DNA of 64,000 nucleotides. Origin: Triangularia verruculosa. Taxonomy: Eukaryota; Ascomycota; Sordariomycetes; Sordariales; Podosporaceae. Under the pieces are notes generated by a model. That model saw only the letters and a program-made list of their open reading frames with translations, was not told where the DNA came from and made no database searches. Positions within the stretch are counted from its first letter, which is position 1. Every line of letters begins with the position of its first letter. Shown here in pieces: positions 34,132 to 45,777 of this stretch. The stretch lies in NCBI GenBank assembly GCA_033296885.1, contig MU863911.1:124001-188000 (forward strand), in the 5' to 3' direction. The translations under genes were made by a program, and so were the position numbers.

Positions 34132-34250
34132 ACATACAACACCAAGGATTCCCCAGTGGTCACCCACCTGAGTACTAGTTTGGCTCTCAGCTATTTGACT
34201 CGGGCAGAGCGGACGGGATGCCGTATTTTCAGCTGGGTATGGTCGTATGT
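34132..34250 (-). rRNA. 5S ribosomal RNA, dispersed copy
   Basis: 119 nt on the minus strand, starting ACATACGACCATACCC and ending TTGGTGTTGTATGT. The ends pair as in the 5S acceptor helix I (ACATACRAC with GTTGTATGT). Recognisable internal segments are CATCCCGTCCGCTCT, ACTAGTACTCAGGTGGGTGACC and GGGGAATCC. It resembles the Neurospora 5S sequence in length and landmarks but differs at many positions, including the loop at GCCCGAGTCAAATAGCTG. An upstream TATA box and a 3' T-run suggest it is expressed rather than a pseudogene. Confidence 0.93.
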
Positions 34251-34275
34251 GCCCATAACATCAAAAACCTCGGAC

Positions 34276-34281
34276 TATATA
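34276..34281 (-). promoter_or_regulatory. TATA element of the 5S rRNA gene
   Basis: TATATA on the minus strand, centred about 28 bp upstream of the 5S start at 34250. Neurospora 5S genes carry an upstream TATA at a similar distance, in addition to the internal control region. Confidence 0.65.
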
Positions 34282-35032
34282 GCCCTTCTCACGCTGGCAG
34301 AAATATGCATATCGCCGCCGACGCAGCAGCATTGCAGAGTTCAGCGTGCTGACCATTAGAATAAGAAAAGCTTATCAGAGAGATGATTACTGGGCCACTG
34401 TACCTACTAGTGCAAAATTCTGTGCACTGCTCATCCGAGCTTAGTGGACATCAGCGCAAGGATTGATGACAGGTCGAGAATAAGAAGTTATGTCTCATTC
34501 AAGGGAGTTTATAGCTTATACCTATTCGGTAAGAAACACAACGATGTAGAAGTGGTAGGCAACCTCCTCCTGTAGCTATGGCAAGGTAGAAGACTCTTGG
34601 ACGGTAGAACCGTAATGACAAATTTCGAGTGTTGTGCTAGATGGCCGCAAAGGTACTGCGAGGCTACTGATACCTTTTGAACAAAACCCGTACAGTCCCC
34701 AGGTAGATAGCTTTGTTTCTATCCACTTCATGTAGCCAAAACCGTAGGTAATATATATACCTATCACATTCATTTCCCTCCATAACACACCCCTCCCTCT
34801 CTCCCGAGACATAAAACATCCCAAAACAATGCACACATTTCTCCTCTAAACTCCAAACATCTCATGTAGCAGAACAATAAACAATAGGTAAACAATTCAA
34901 CCGAACCCATAACCCTCCCGCACACCGCTTTCCCACACAAAATGAGCCCAAGTAACAGACACAAAAGAAAATGCTTCCGCTCCAAATACACAAACAAACA
35001 CATAAATACACAACCCCCTTCCCCCCCAAATT
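34282..35032. other. spacer between 5S rRNA and MED13
   Basis: No gene supported; holds the MED13 3' UTR. CA- and ACA-rich at 34960-35015. Confidence 0.5.
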
Positions 35033-38000
35033 TCACATCAACAACCCCAAAACCCTAACCCCCCTTTCCACAACCCCCACATGCCACGGCCTCAAATCCC
35101 ACCAGTCCCTATCCCCCACCACCACCCCTCTCGCCCTCGCCAGCGTCCCCAACCCCCTAAACTCCCCCATCACCTCCCTCAGCTGCCCCTCATACGCCAG
35201 TCCCACATTGTTCAAGCTCGTCGCCATCATCCTCGACGGCTGGTCGCTGTATATCACATTAACCTCCATGACCGACGGCGCGTCCTCCGCCATTCCTGCC
35301 CCCGCCGTCCTCGTCCCGTTTCTTTTCACCAGGTACCCGCTCGCTAAACTCGGGTTTATCTCAGTCAGGGACAGAGAGTTGTTGAGTCGATGGGAGAGGA
35401 CAACAGAGTGAACGACATCGCAGACGTCGACGAGGGTGCGTTCGATGTTTTGATCGGGTGGGAGGTCGCCAGGGTTGGTGCTGTCTATCGGCGTGGCGGG
35501 GTTGGGGTTGTTGGACATGATCGGGGTGGGTGGGTTGTTGGATGACTGGTCGGGTGACAATACTGAGAAAGGTTGGGGGGTTGATACAGGGGTGGTGTAA
35601 AATGCTGCTTGGGCTGATGGTGCGAGCTTCACCTGCGGGGGGATGAGTTGCAGCGATGGATTTATGTCGACTGTGATGAGCGTTAGGTTAGTGGATATCC
35701 TCTGTTCGTCTTGACACTTTGCGATCCAGAGGTCGGCTTCGGACGGATCCATCGTCCCGGACTTGGTGACGATGATTTTCCACGAGACTTTGCAGCTGGA
35801 AACAAGGTCGTAGGTTGTGTCCCAGATTTCGGATATGACTTCACTCAGGTGGCGGGTGAGAGGCTTGTTTCTCCTGCCGAGACAGTAAGAGGCTGTCATT
35901 TGCTTCTGCCCGCGGTTGTCGGTCCAGGCGGCCGTGATCCACCGCTCGTCGGTGCTCTGCGCATAGGCGATGTGCATGTGGCTATTTTCATGGAGGACGT
36001 CCGGAGAGGGGTTGGCGGATATCCTGAAGGGAATCTCGCGGGGCAAGGCGCTTTCAAGCATGATGGCTGGTGCTGGCATTGGTCCGCCGAACAGGGTACA
36101 GCGATCATATGTTTCGATGCAGAGCCTCATGCATTCTGGGGTCGATAGAATGACTATCGATGTGTCCGAAGCGACAAGGTTGAGCGGGATCAGCTGAAGA
36201 ACCAACTCGTTGAGAATCTGCTTTTTCCTGTCCAGCATGCAACGCTTGTAATGCTCAAAAAGTTCCTGAAAAGCGCAACAAGAATCCAAAATGGACGTGG
36301 GGTTTTCTGGTAAATATGCAAAGTAAATGACAAAGTTCTTCTCCGTCATAGGCACGTTGGCCAGCGAGAGAGCCAGATTGGCCATGTGGTCTGTGTATAC
36401 TGAATGAGGCCTGGAGAGATGCATGCCAGGAGAGACAAAGCCTTGGTCGGTTGGGACAGAGACAAGGCCGTCCACGATACTTGCCGTGGTGGGCAGCTTG
36501 TTGTGAGCTCCCAGGTTCATCAACTCGTACGTGCTTCTCATCCTTTCCAAGAAGACACTCGCATTGTCCCGCATGCCGTCCCCATGAGGGAACACACACA
36601 CAGCGACAATGTCTTTGGCACCTTGTGCCGGCCCAAGACCCAGACTCTCCCAAAAAGAAAGCGCCGAAGGTAACAGTGCTAGCTGGCCGTTGTTTCGACG
36701 AACTTCGATATGGGGTGCTGGAAGCGTCTGAAAGGCTGGCTTGCCTACATCAGCAGGTCTAATTTGCAGCCGAGTTTGTGGCTGAACTGGCTGAACGAGT
36801 AGTGGTACGTCTTGCACCTCAGCGAGGGATCGCAAATGGCATTCTGAGGCTCCCATCAGTGCCTGGGGCAAGGCCCGTTGAAGCGCCTGAATCGAGTATC
36901 GGATGGCATCCACCAGCCCACGGCGTACATCCCGGATCTCAGAACATGGCCTCTCTGGCTCCAACTTCAAAGTACCACCCGCCGCTTGCTCAGTGAGGAC
37001 CTGGGCGACAGTAATAAAATCGTCGTCGGATACAGAAATACGTAGTGGCACCGGCTCTGGGTCAGCAAACCATCTCGTCAATGACAACTCTGGCACTTCC
37101 GAATTAGAGAGGCGGGCCAAGTCAGCTGAGGAATAGCCAGGTGAATCTGATGCAAAAGTCTCCAAATCCTTGAACGAAGCGGCCATGGAAACGACGTCGT
37201 CATCTGGTCGCCTCCGGAGCACGCTGGACTTCGCTGGAGACGAAGCATGTCCGCTGGTATTGCTCGCTGTGTCATCATCCGACCCCAAGCTGCTTTCATC
37301 ATCATCTGAGAGCCCTTCGTCTTTTTTTGCCGGACTGGCACCGGCGCCGTTGATCTTTTTTTGCAGGCCAAGGAGATCAAATGGCAGCTCTTTGATACTC
37401 CGCCGTTGTTTCGCGGATCCAAGTAGACGGCCAGTTGTCAAAGGGCCATTGTTCGGAAGATAGCTATTTAGTGTTGGTGGCTGGTATGTAAATGGCCCAC
37501 TCGCTTGATACTTTACACTATCGAGCGAGAGAGCAGGGCTGAATTCGACCTTTTCAAACACACTCCGACGACGTGGAGGCCCCCCTTTAGGTACTGTTCG
37601 TGGCGGAGGTATTGGCTGAAGGGATGCCTTGATTTTCTTGAAGACAGTTTCTGGGGTAAAGGGACTCGTTTGTCTCTTGATACCAACTGCCGAATTATGA
37701 TTAAAGTTTTGTGCATTAGTTTGTTGTCGACTTTCGGCAAGGATACTGCGGGCGTGTTTCAATTCGGGTTTCGTAAACTGCGGTTGTGCGTTCATGGGGT
37801 CTAGTTGACGGGTGTCTGGTCCTTGGATAGCTCGCCCTGGCTCTGGAGCTGCTGTGTTATTCGTTAGTTGGAAGTCCATGGACGACACGGTGCCGTCCAA
37901 TTGATGGGGGTCCAGATCCAGGCTGTCAGCTGGTTGGTCGAAAAAGTTGAAGTCGGCATCCGTGAGTTCGTTTCCTCCAAACATATCCTCATCCAAGTCA

Positions 38001-39659
38001 CCGTACATGTGATCATCTGTAAACCCAGCCGTTGTCGGTTCAGGTTTTGGTTCAGTGGCATCCCATCCGCCGCCAAAACCATCCGTCATCGAGATATCTT
38101 GCTGCATTGTTGCTTCCAGATCGACTACCACATTGTTGGAAGGAGGATTCGCTGGGCTGACTGTCGTCGCGTCGAACATCGGCATAACACCGGTTGGTTG
38201 TAGGATTCCGTCTGGGGGTGTCGGATACATAACGCCGGCTGCTGTTAGAGCTGCTCCACCATTACTTGGTCGCCGAGGGTTCATCGGTGAGTGACCATTG
38301 AGCTGTACATTCCTCCCGTCAACGTCTGCCTTTTCACGAAGCGCTGCCGCTTCTCGATCTTTCCTCCTCTGTGAAATATCCTCCTCTCGTTTGGACAAAC
38401 CCTGACACCAACTCTTCACCATGTTTAGAGGATCGCCATGTTCCCCAGCGGTCCCGGGTAACGCCTTTTCAAAGCTGATGTCGCCCCCTGGTTCCATCTT
38501 TGCTCTTCGGAAACACAAAACAGATGGCCATGGCGCATTTGGGCCTGGGTTGACGAGCGGTGTGTTCTTCCCGTCAGCTCGTTGCTCATAAGGTTTTCTC
38601 TGCGAGAAGTGGACATTTAACCACGAACAGCCGTTTAAGAGGCTCGAGGACATGCCGTGCATTTTGAGTACATCACAAACAAGTGTCTTCCATTGGGAAA
38701 ATCGCTCGCCCGAGCCAGACCTTAACCGGCCAATTTGTGTATCCGGGGACTGAACAAACCCATTTTCAGTCACCTGATTATCCGTGTCTAGAACGCCCTG
38801 TAAAGACCCAAAGTGTCCGAAAGGGGCGGCGAGAACAGGACTGGGGGGCATCAAGCTACCTTGAAACTGCCGTGAGCACGAAACTAAGCTGCGTGAGAGA
38901 GAAACACTGAGAGATATGACAAGCGATCCAGTAGTGGTCATGTAGACACGAAAGGTCGCCAAAGCTGAGACTGGGTCGACGTCATCGGTAGCAAGAGCCT
39001 CGGGTGGCAACAGGACAGCTCGATTGTTCAAGGCGATGGCACCTATTTGGCGGCAAATATAAGTCGTCAAGGATGACAAGACAGCCTTCATAAAATATCG
39101 GTGAATCTCGGGAATAGGAACTGAGGCATAGCCTTTAACATCGGCTAGAACCACATTTCCAGCCGCCGTTGGAGTCGGAAGGTTAAATGACTGCGCTCTT
39201 TGCAATGTCATATCTGTGGCAAATCCGGCAGAGGAGGAACTGCTTGGTGTGTTGATCGAGTCCATTCCCGGCATGCGACTTTTGAAAATATCGATCGGCT
39301 TATAATGCCCCTCTCCAACAAGACCCAGCGTGTAGCCACACACTTCTATCATTGCATGAAGCCCTATCGACTCTGGGTTCAGCATGGCAGGGTCCCCGGT
39401 GGAGAGGTAGAAGCACCATATCCCATGGCGGACAATGTCCGTGTATACCAAATGGCCATCGTTGCGAAGTGCGTCGTGGACATCGGATGCATTGAACGTG
39501 TAAGAGTGGGACGCAATGGGTTCATAGATACGATAACAAACTGCAGAGAGGTTGTTCTAAAATAGGTCACACATATTAGCATCTGATCTAGACATTAAGA
39601 ATTATGCGCAGCGCTCTCACAATCAACAAAGTATTGGTGTCATAATCCCCAGCCTCCAT
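35033..39659 (-). CDS. MED13: Mediator complex subunit 13 (SSN2/SRB9)
   Basis: Largest subunit of the Mediator CDK8 kinase module, tethering kinase to core Mediator in RNA polymerase II regulation; nuclear. A 39-bp first exon (39659-39621, MEADYDT-like start: MEAGDYDTNTLLI) is spliced over a 64-bp intron to 39556-35033, giving 1520 residues. The N-terminal MED13 domain reads NNLSAVCYRIYEPIASHSYTF and NDGHLVYTDIVRHGIWCFYL. A long disordered middle with acidic and Ser-rich tracts (about 450-800, including SDDDESSLGSDDDTAS) follows. The C-terminal MED13 domain contains FPHGDGMRDNASVFLERM, WITAAWTDNRGQKQMTASYCL, then YLVKRNGTRTAGAGM and the ending WDLRPWHVGVVERGVRVLGLLM. It is divergent from ENP2. 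Confidence 0.92.
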
Positions 39660-40933
39660 ATCGGTGGTGTCGCGCAAAGCGTCGCGTCGCAGGCGGAGCA
39701 GCGTCCACCCAAGGCTGACGTCGGAGAAGCGATCGTGTGGTGAGCCGGGGCATACGCAAAATCCACCATCCGATCAAGCGATGGAAACTGACGGCGGGAG
39801 GGTATCGTCGGAAATTATGGGACGGTGTGGTCTCCCGGGGGTGGTGGCGGGAGATAGTTGGGATCGGTGACTTCGTGCTCTATGTGACGGAGTGCCGAGC
39901 TCCATGGCAGCAGCGGAGGAGCCCCGTGTGGTTGAGGGCGACTCCGCGAATCACGAGCGCCTCGTTGCCAGAGACATCAAGAGATGCAGATTGCGCAAAT
40001 GGGGGAATAGTGTTTTCGGTCTCGAATCAGTCAACGGCCAGCGCGTGGCGACACGGGTCCTTTTCCAGCCAATTTGAAGTCGTAATCCAGTCAAATTCGG
40101 GGCGTATACCAGTAGGGTGTTCGCGATGGAATCGATCGGAGCCTCGATGCGATGAGGTTGGAAGAGCGCTGATGTCGGAGGCCTGGTGCAACTCCAGGCT
40201 GTTCTTGCGTCGTTGTACAGATGCTGCACAGGTCCCCCGTACCCGATATGGCGGAGAGGGACTAGCTGCGCCAAGCACTCTGCCCCACTCGAACATTGCA
40301 TGGGTAGCACATGGGGGTCATTATCAACCTTGATCGAACAATTCGAGCATTAGTTTCTCCCGTCTCTCTCTTCTCGGTGTTCTGCTGTGGCGAAGATGAA
40401 GTGGTATTCACGGTATCGCATTTCACCACTAAATTGCCGCAGCTCCATGGAATACTAGCCGTACGTTGAACTCAAACACACTGCACCAGCCATGGTGCAA
40501 GGTGGCTTGATAGAGCCTCTACCATGACCAGCTAAGCACTATGGCCCATCCTCCGCTGTCGACGAAAGCCCTGAATACGAACACCCAAAAATGACCCGCT
40601 CATGCTCCCAAGCCTCTCAGGAAGAGGCCAACCTTTTGCCATCCAAAGCCCAAGTCTTCAAGACAAGAGAGGCGGGGATGAAACAAGCTTAAAGATTCAA
40701 GACCCACCTTCAACTGTCGACGTTATGACCCACATTTGAACGCAGGGAGCGGAGGTTTCCGGCACTAAGCGGTGCGAACTCCACGGACCGTGCAGCGAAA
40801 GAATTCTGTCCGCCTTCCGTTTTGAGCCACTAGGATTGAAACTTTTTGGTTTCTGCCCCCAAGCCAAGTCCCACCCCAGAGCCTTTGCGACGAGATTTCT
40901 TTCCCTCTTTCCCGGCAGCATCACACACCCATC
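39660..40933. promoter_or_regulatory. divergent upstream region of MED13 and ENP2
   Basis: 1.27 kb; no gene supported. The open frames at 39737-40333 and nearby lack domains and overlap each other on both strands. Confidence 0.5.
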
Positions 40934-42955
40934 ATGAAGTTGACAAATCCGGGAGCGGTTCCTGTGTAAGTTTTCATCGCTGTTCTTATTATACGCTCCA
41001 AATCCAAGGAACACCTGGCAAAACTGACTCCAATTAGCTATACCGTCGCAGGCCCCTCGACAGCTCGGCCGCTGCCAGACTGGCTTGCGCGCCGCAGGAA
41101 GAGATCCACGAAATATGACCCCGAAAGCCTCAACAACTTTGAGCTGCTCCAGGAATTCGAATTTGAGGAAGCAAGCAATTGCGTACAGGTCAGCGAAGAT
41201 GGCAACTGGATCATGAGCTCGGGGACGTACAAGCCCCAATTCCACGTTCACTCGACCGCAGAACTTTCTCTCTCCTTTGCGCGCCACACCAAGTCCGAAA
41301 ATACGAAATTTATGCTCCTCGGGGCCGACTATACGAAAAGTGTCCACTTGCAAACGGATCGATCGCTTGAGTTCCACACACCTATGGGCTGCCATTACGA
41401 AGTCCGTCTTCCAAGATTCGGCAGAGACTTGGCATACCTCAGACAAAGCACCGAGGTGCTGGTACCAGCGGTTGGTCTGAGCTCTGATGGTTCTGGGTTT
41501 GGTGAGGTGTTCCGGTTAGATCTCGAGCGTGGCCAGTTCCTGCGCCCATGGCAAGTTGCTGTTGGAGAGGATGATGCGGAGGCCGGGTTGCAGGGCGGTA
41601 TCCATGCGGGCGCGGTCAATGTTGCTGCGGTGGCTGAAAGGACTCATGGTCTGTGTGCATTTGGTACAACAATCGGCACCGTCGAGTTTTTCGATCCACG
41701 CAGCAAGGGACGTGTGGCCGTTTTGGGAGGACAGGACGGCGAGGTTACTGCACTTGATTATAGCGATGATGGGCTTTCGCTAGCTTTGGGAACCAGCACT
41801 GGCCAGATCCGGGTGTTCGATCTCAGAAATCCACGGCCATTGCTGAAGAGAGACCAGGGCATGGGTCTTCCGATTAAGAAGTTGATCCACATGAAGACAC
41901 CCACAGAAGATCGCAAGCTTCTCTCGGCCGATAAGAGAATTATCAAGATTTGGGACGAGCGAAGCGGCGATCTTTGGACGTCAATCGAGCCAATGGTGGA
42001 CCTCAACGATGTAGTCCACGTTCCCGATACCGGTATGCTGTTGACAGCGAACGAGGGCAAGCACATGCACAGCTTCTTCATTCCAAACCTCGGCCTCGCG
42101 CCCAAGTGGTGCTCCTTCCTCGACAACCTCGTCCACGAGATGGAGAACGAGACTCGGACAGAAACCTACGATAACTACAAGTTCCTCACGCTACCAGAGC
42201 TCAGAGAGCTCAGCCTCGACCATCTTATTGGCAAAACCAACCTTCTCCGGCCGTACATGCACGGTTACTTTGCTCATGCTAAGCTGTACGACCAAGCTCG
42301 CCTCATCGCCAACCCGTACATTTGGGAAGAAGAGCGCGCCAAGAGGGTCAAGGAGAAGCTCGAGAAGGAACGCAGCAGCAGAATCAGAGGCGCCAAGAAG
42401 GTCAAGGTCAACCAGAAACTTGCCGACAAGGTCCTCCAGAGACAAGAGAACAGAGGCAAGGTGGATATCGAAGCTGGCATCTTGGGTGATTCTCGTTTCG
42501 CCAAGTTGTTCGAGGACGAGGAGTTCAAGGTTGATGAGCTCAGCAGGGAGTTCAAAGCTCTCAACCCCAGCACAGTTGTCGCCGGCAACCCTGGCCAGAC
42601 ACAAGATGTCGACATGGCAGATGCCAACTCGACAGATTTCAGCGGCAGCGAGTCTGAGGAGGAGATGGAAGAGGAGAAGCCCAAGAAGAAGACCAAGGAC
42701 GAGGTGGTCATGCAGGTCTCGTCATCGGCCGCTCCCCGCGGTGGCAAGATTAAGGATCTTGCGTTTGGAGACAGAGCACAGAAGGATACGAGAGAGTCGA
42801 GGATTTCTGCGAAGAAGGAGATTGTGGGTGAGCAATCGATTACGTTTGTGCCAGAATCAAAGAAGAAGAAGCAGGAACCTCCACCCCGGCCGGAGGGGAA
42901 GAGAAGGGATGATGGAAGGAGAAGTGCGAGTAGCAACGTCTTCCGAAAACTATAA
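40934..42955 (+). CDS. ENP2: nucleolar WD-repeat ribosome biogenesis factor ENP2 (NOL10)
   Basis: Needed for 40S biogenesis and early pre-rRNA processing, as part of the SSU processome; nucleolar. A 32-bp first exon (40934-40965, MKLTNPGAVPV) joins over a 72-bp intron to 41038-42955, giving 649 residues. Conserved family start: YTVAGPSTARPLPDWLARRR, ELLQEFEFEEASNCVQVSED. The WD propeller follows (FDPRSKGRVAVLGGQDGEVTA, LALGTSTGQIRVFDLRNPRP, LLSADKRIIKIWDERSGDLW). Then come the NUC153-like segment ILGDSRFAKLFEDEEFKVDELSREF and a Lys/Glu-rich C-terminus (EEEMEEEKPKKKTKDE) with nuclear-localisation-like basics. It is convergent with the small membrane protein, with 243 bp between stops. Confidence 0.95.
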
Positions 42956-43198
42956 AAGAAAAAGCGCCCCAGATACCCTTCAGTTTAGTCCCCTGGTTTA
43001 TTATACAAGCGATATTGGAGTACACAACACCCCAGCCATCTGTTTACCCGTCTGGTTTGAAGAAAGAGCCGTCTGAAAATGCATATTGGTATAACCCTCC
43101 CTGAGCCCCATCCCAAAACCTTCGCCTCACGCCACTAGTCTCTTTCCCAACCACGATTCCTCGATTGCTTCCAATCCCCCCATGTCTTTGTCATCGTT

Positions 43199-43721
43199 TC
43201 ACTTCCTGCTGAAGTTCAGCTTCTTCTTCTTGTTCTTAGCCTCGAGACCCTTCTCCAAATCCTCGAGTCTCTCGGGTGTCAGCCTAGGCGTGGGTGGCAC
43301 ATCATCCAGCCTGACTCTCCCGCCCTTCCCCTCCTTGACCGATCTTGGGAACTCTGAGCGTCTGGGGGTGAGAACAGTGACGACCTTTCTCGCGGAACGG
43401 CGAATGGTTTCTTTGACGGTCCACTCGCGCTTCTTGGCGACGTAGAAGAGGACTGAGGAGGCGACTGTAATTTTGTTAGGGGACATGGCGATATGGGGGG
43501 TGGAAGAGAGAGGAGAGGGGTGACATACTGCCTACCAACGCAACGACCACTACAACCACGATGATGGCCACCAGTGCGCCCTTGGAGATGGTGATGCCGC
43601 CGCTCGATGTGCCTGAAGCGCCGGCGAGGGAGCCGTCGTCTGCTGAGCCGTGGCCAGCGACGTCGTCTTCGGTTGGGGTGAGCGGGAAGGGGGAGTTGTC
43701 TGTTTGTGGGTGGGGTGCCAT
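43199..43721 (-). CDS. small single-pass membrane protein, unknown function
   Basis: Two exons (43721-43529, 43464-43199) give 152 residues. The N-terminal half is Gly/Ser/Asp-rich and extracytoplasmic or luminal by inference. A strongly hydrophobic span, VAIIVVVVVVALVGIASSVLFYVA, crosses the splice site. A basic juxtamembrane KKREWTVKETIRRSARK and a Lys-rich tail (LEDLEKGLEAKNKKKKLNFSRK) follow. The splice uses a GTATGT donor and ACAG acceptor; an alternative GTAGGC donor 9 bp earlier breaks the frame. The layout (unstructured N-terminus, one span, charged tail without cleavable signal) is common in fungi. I do not recognise a family. Confidence 0.75.
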
Positions 43722-45777
43722 TTTCTCGATTTGATGTCTTTTCTCCTGTGTTGTGGCTTCGCGGAAGCCCTTTATTCTCGTCGAGAGTTTGTATTGAAGT
43801 GGTGCGCGACCAGCAGCGCCGATATTGGGGATATGAGGCTATTCACAACAACAAAGAAGAAGAAGCGAGAATTGTACAACGTCAGAAGTTGTTCTGATGG
43901 AAGAAAGGAAAAGGAAAAAAAGGCGGAAGCGCCGCAGTACTGCGGCCCACGGGGGAGGGAGGGTAAGGGTCGGTATTTACGAGTGTCACGGCCCGGCGGC
44001 GGGAAGAGACATCCAGGGGGGGTGGAAGCAGAGAGAGGGGGCCAAGGAGAGATCGTCCTTTCATCACTAGTATAGGATGGGGACTGGTGTTATAGCTAGC
44101 ATGAACACCCATTCTGGCTACCTATCACCTATCACTTTCACCTCTCAAGTCGCAGTGAGCGAAGAGGTGACTGTGACGCCTATTGCATAACTCCCCTACC
44201 TAGCAGTGTGTGCGATTGGAGTTCTCCACATTGGATGTGAACTCACTCGGCACTTGCGAAGAACAAGAGACAGATAGATGCCCAGAGGAAAAAGTTACTT
44301 TGTATAGCAACTGACATGCATGTCGGAAGGTTTCAAGGTGGTGAAGGTTGCATCTCATTGGACTGGGAAGCGCCCGGGCTTGTAACCCGGACCCTTGTCT
44401 TTTCGAGGCCTTGGCGGCTTGTAGGGCGGGAAGAGGTTACAGGGGCTCAGGGGAGATGGATGGTTTGGCGAATGAGAAGAGAGGATGGGAGAGAGGGGTG
44501 GGCGGCTCGAGCGTTGGGGACTTCAGTTCGAAAAGAAGAGAAGAAAGCAAAGGAAGCGCCGTTTGGGCACATGTGCATGGTGGTGGCAATTGCAGGGTGA
44601 GATCTTGCATAGTGAGGGTGATGGTACCTGGATTCGAGGCGTGGGTGATGGATAACGTCAATTGAGACCGCAGCAGACGTTGGTGCGAGACTGAGGTCAA
44701 TTCTGATGTTGCTGGCTTGTGTACCTACCTTAGACTGAATGTGAGCGATCGAATCATGCCATCCTCTGAAAAACCGCTCCAAATCACATCACACCTATCA
44801 AGATGCTGACTTTTAACTGGATGTCACCAAGGCATGTGTGATGCTGTAGGAGCCTTGGCAGATCACACCAATAGCTCACTTGTAGAGGTGGTAGTGATGG
44901 CAGCTTATCACAACGTACCCCTCACCCTTATCCGAACTTCACTTTTTGATTCTGCTCTCACGAAGAAGGGTTCGATTTCTGTTTCGGGTGTCACTCTTCT
45001 CGCAATCTGGAATATCAAGGACTGGGCCTGTGGCTGATGAGCGTATCGTCTGGCGCCTTACTTCAGAGTTGAGGCTACACGGCGGCAAGAGGTGGATTGG
45101 GCTTCCATAAGCGCTTCGAGGATTCCCAAGAGACTGCGCAAGGAGAACAATCGTGAAGTTCTGTGTTATTCGAGACCGCCTTCTCGGGACTGGCGCAGAC
45201 ACTGTGAGGGCAAAGGGCTCACTCACAGTGAGATTGAGGATGGTTCTATTTTTGGCATCTCCCAAGTTTCCATTACCCCACACTCGGTATTACTCTGCCA
45301 ACAACTGCTCTGTTTTCTTTCTGGCTAAAAATCAGGGGCAAGATTTAGAATTCAGGGGTAAAGACCACCTGCACCACCACAACCTCTCGACCCTTGCGAT
45401 ACAGAGTATGACTTTGAAGAAATAATACTTGGAAGTGATTGAATCAATTCCTCACCTATGGGTAATTTCAGGCAGCGACAGGACAAGTGGGTCACACAAG
45501 CCTCTGTTCCCGAGAGGGAAGGGACGGCAGGTGCGAGCACAACCAAGACGCTGTTCGGAGGAAGCTGCGTAATTTTTGGCTTTGACTTTAAAAACTTCTG
45601 GTGCATCGTGTCTACCCACTGGAGAACTTCAGAGTACGACCACAAACAACAGCATCGCCGTATTCATCATCTCCAAAGCTGGTTCTGACCTTACTTGCCC
45701 GGGTATTTGTTCTTTCTGGAAGGACACTCTATTCTTTTCTATGGTACCTACTGGCTCGCAGCACCTTCTCGAATACG
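43722..45777. other. 2-kb spacer without supported gene
   Basis: Divergent upstream region between the small membrane protein (-) and the coiled-coil gene (+). Contains TACCTA words at 44118-44210 and 44722-44730. A hairpin CCGGG-CTTGTAA-CCCGG at about 44375-44393 has a tRNA-Thr(UGU)-like anticodon loop, but no acceptor stem or T-arm is seen. G/A-rich low complexity at 43850-44060. Confidence 0.5.

Noticed and set aside
44340..44410. tRNA-Thr(UGU)-like hairpin
   Set aside because: The CCGGG/CCCGG stem with CTTGTAA loop is there and a TTCGA follows, but I find no pairing acceptor stem or T-stem; chance or a decayed fragment. tRNAscan-SE would decide.
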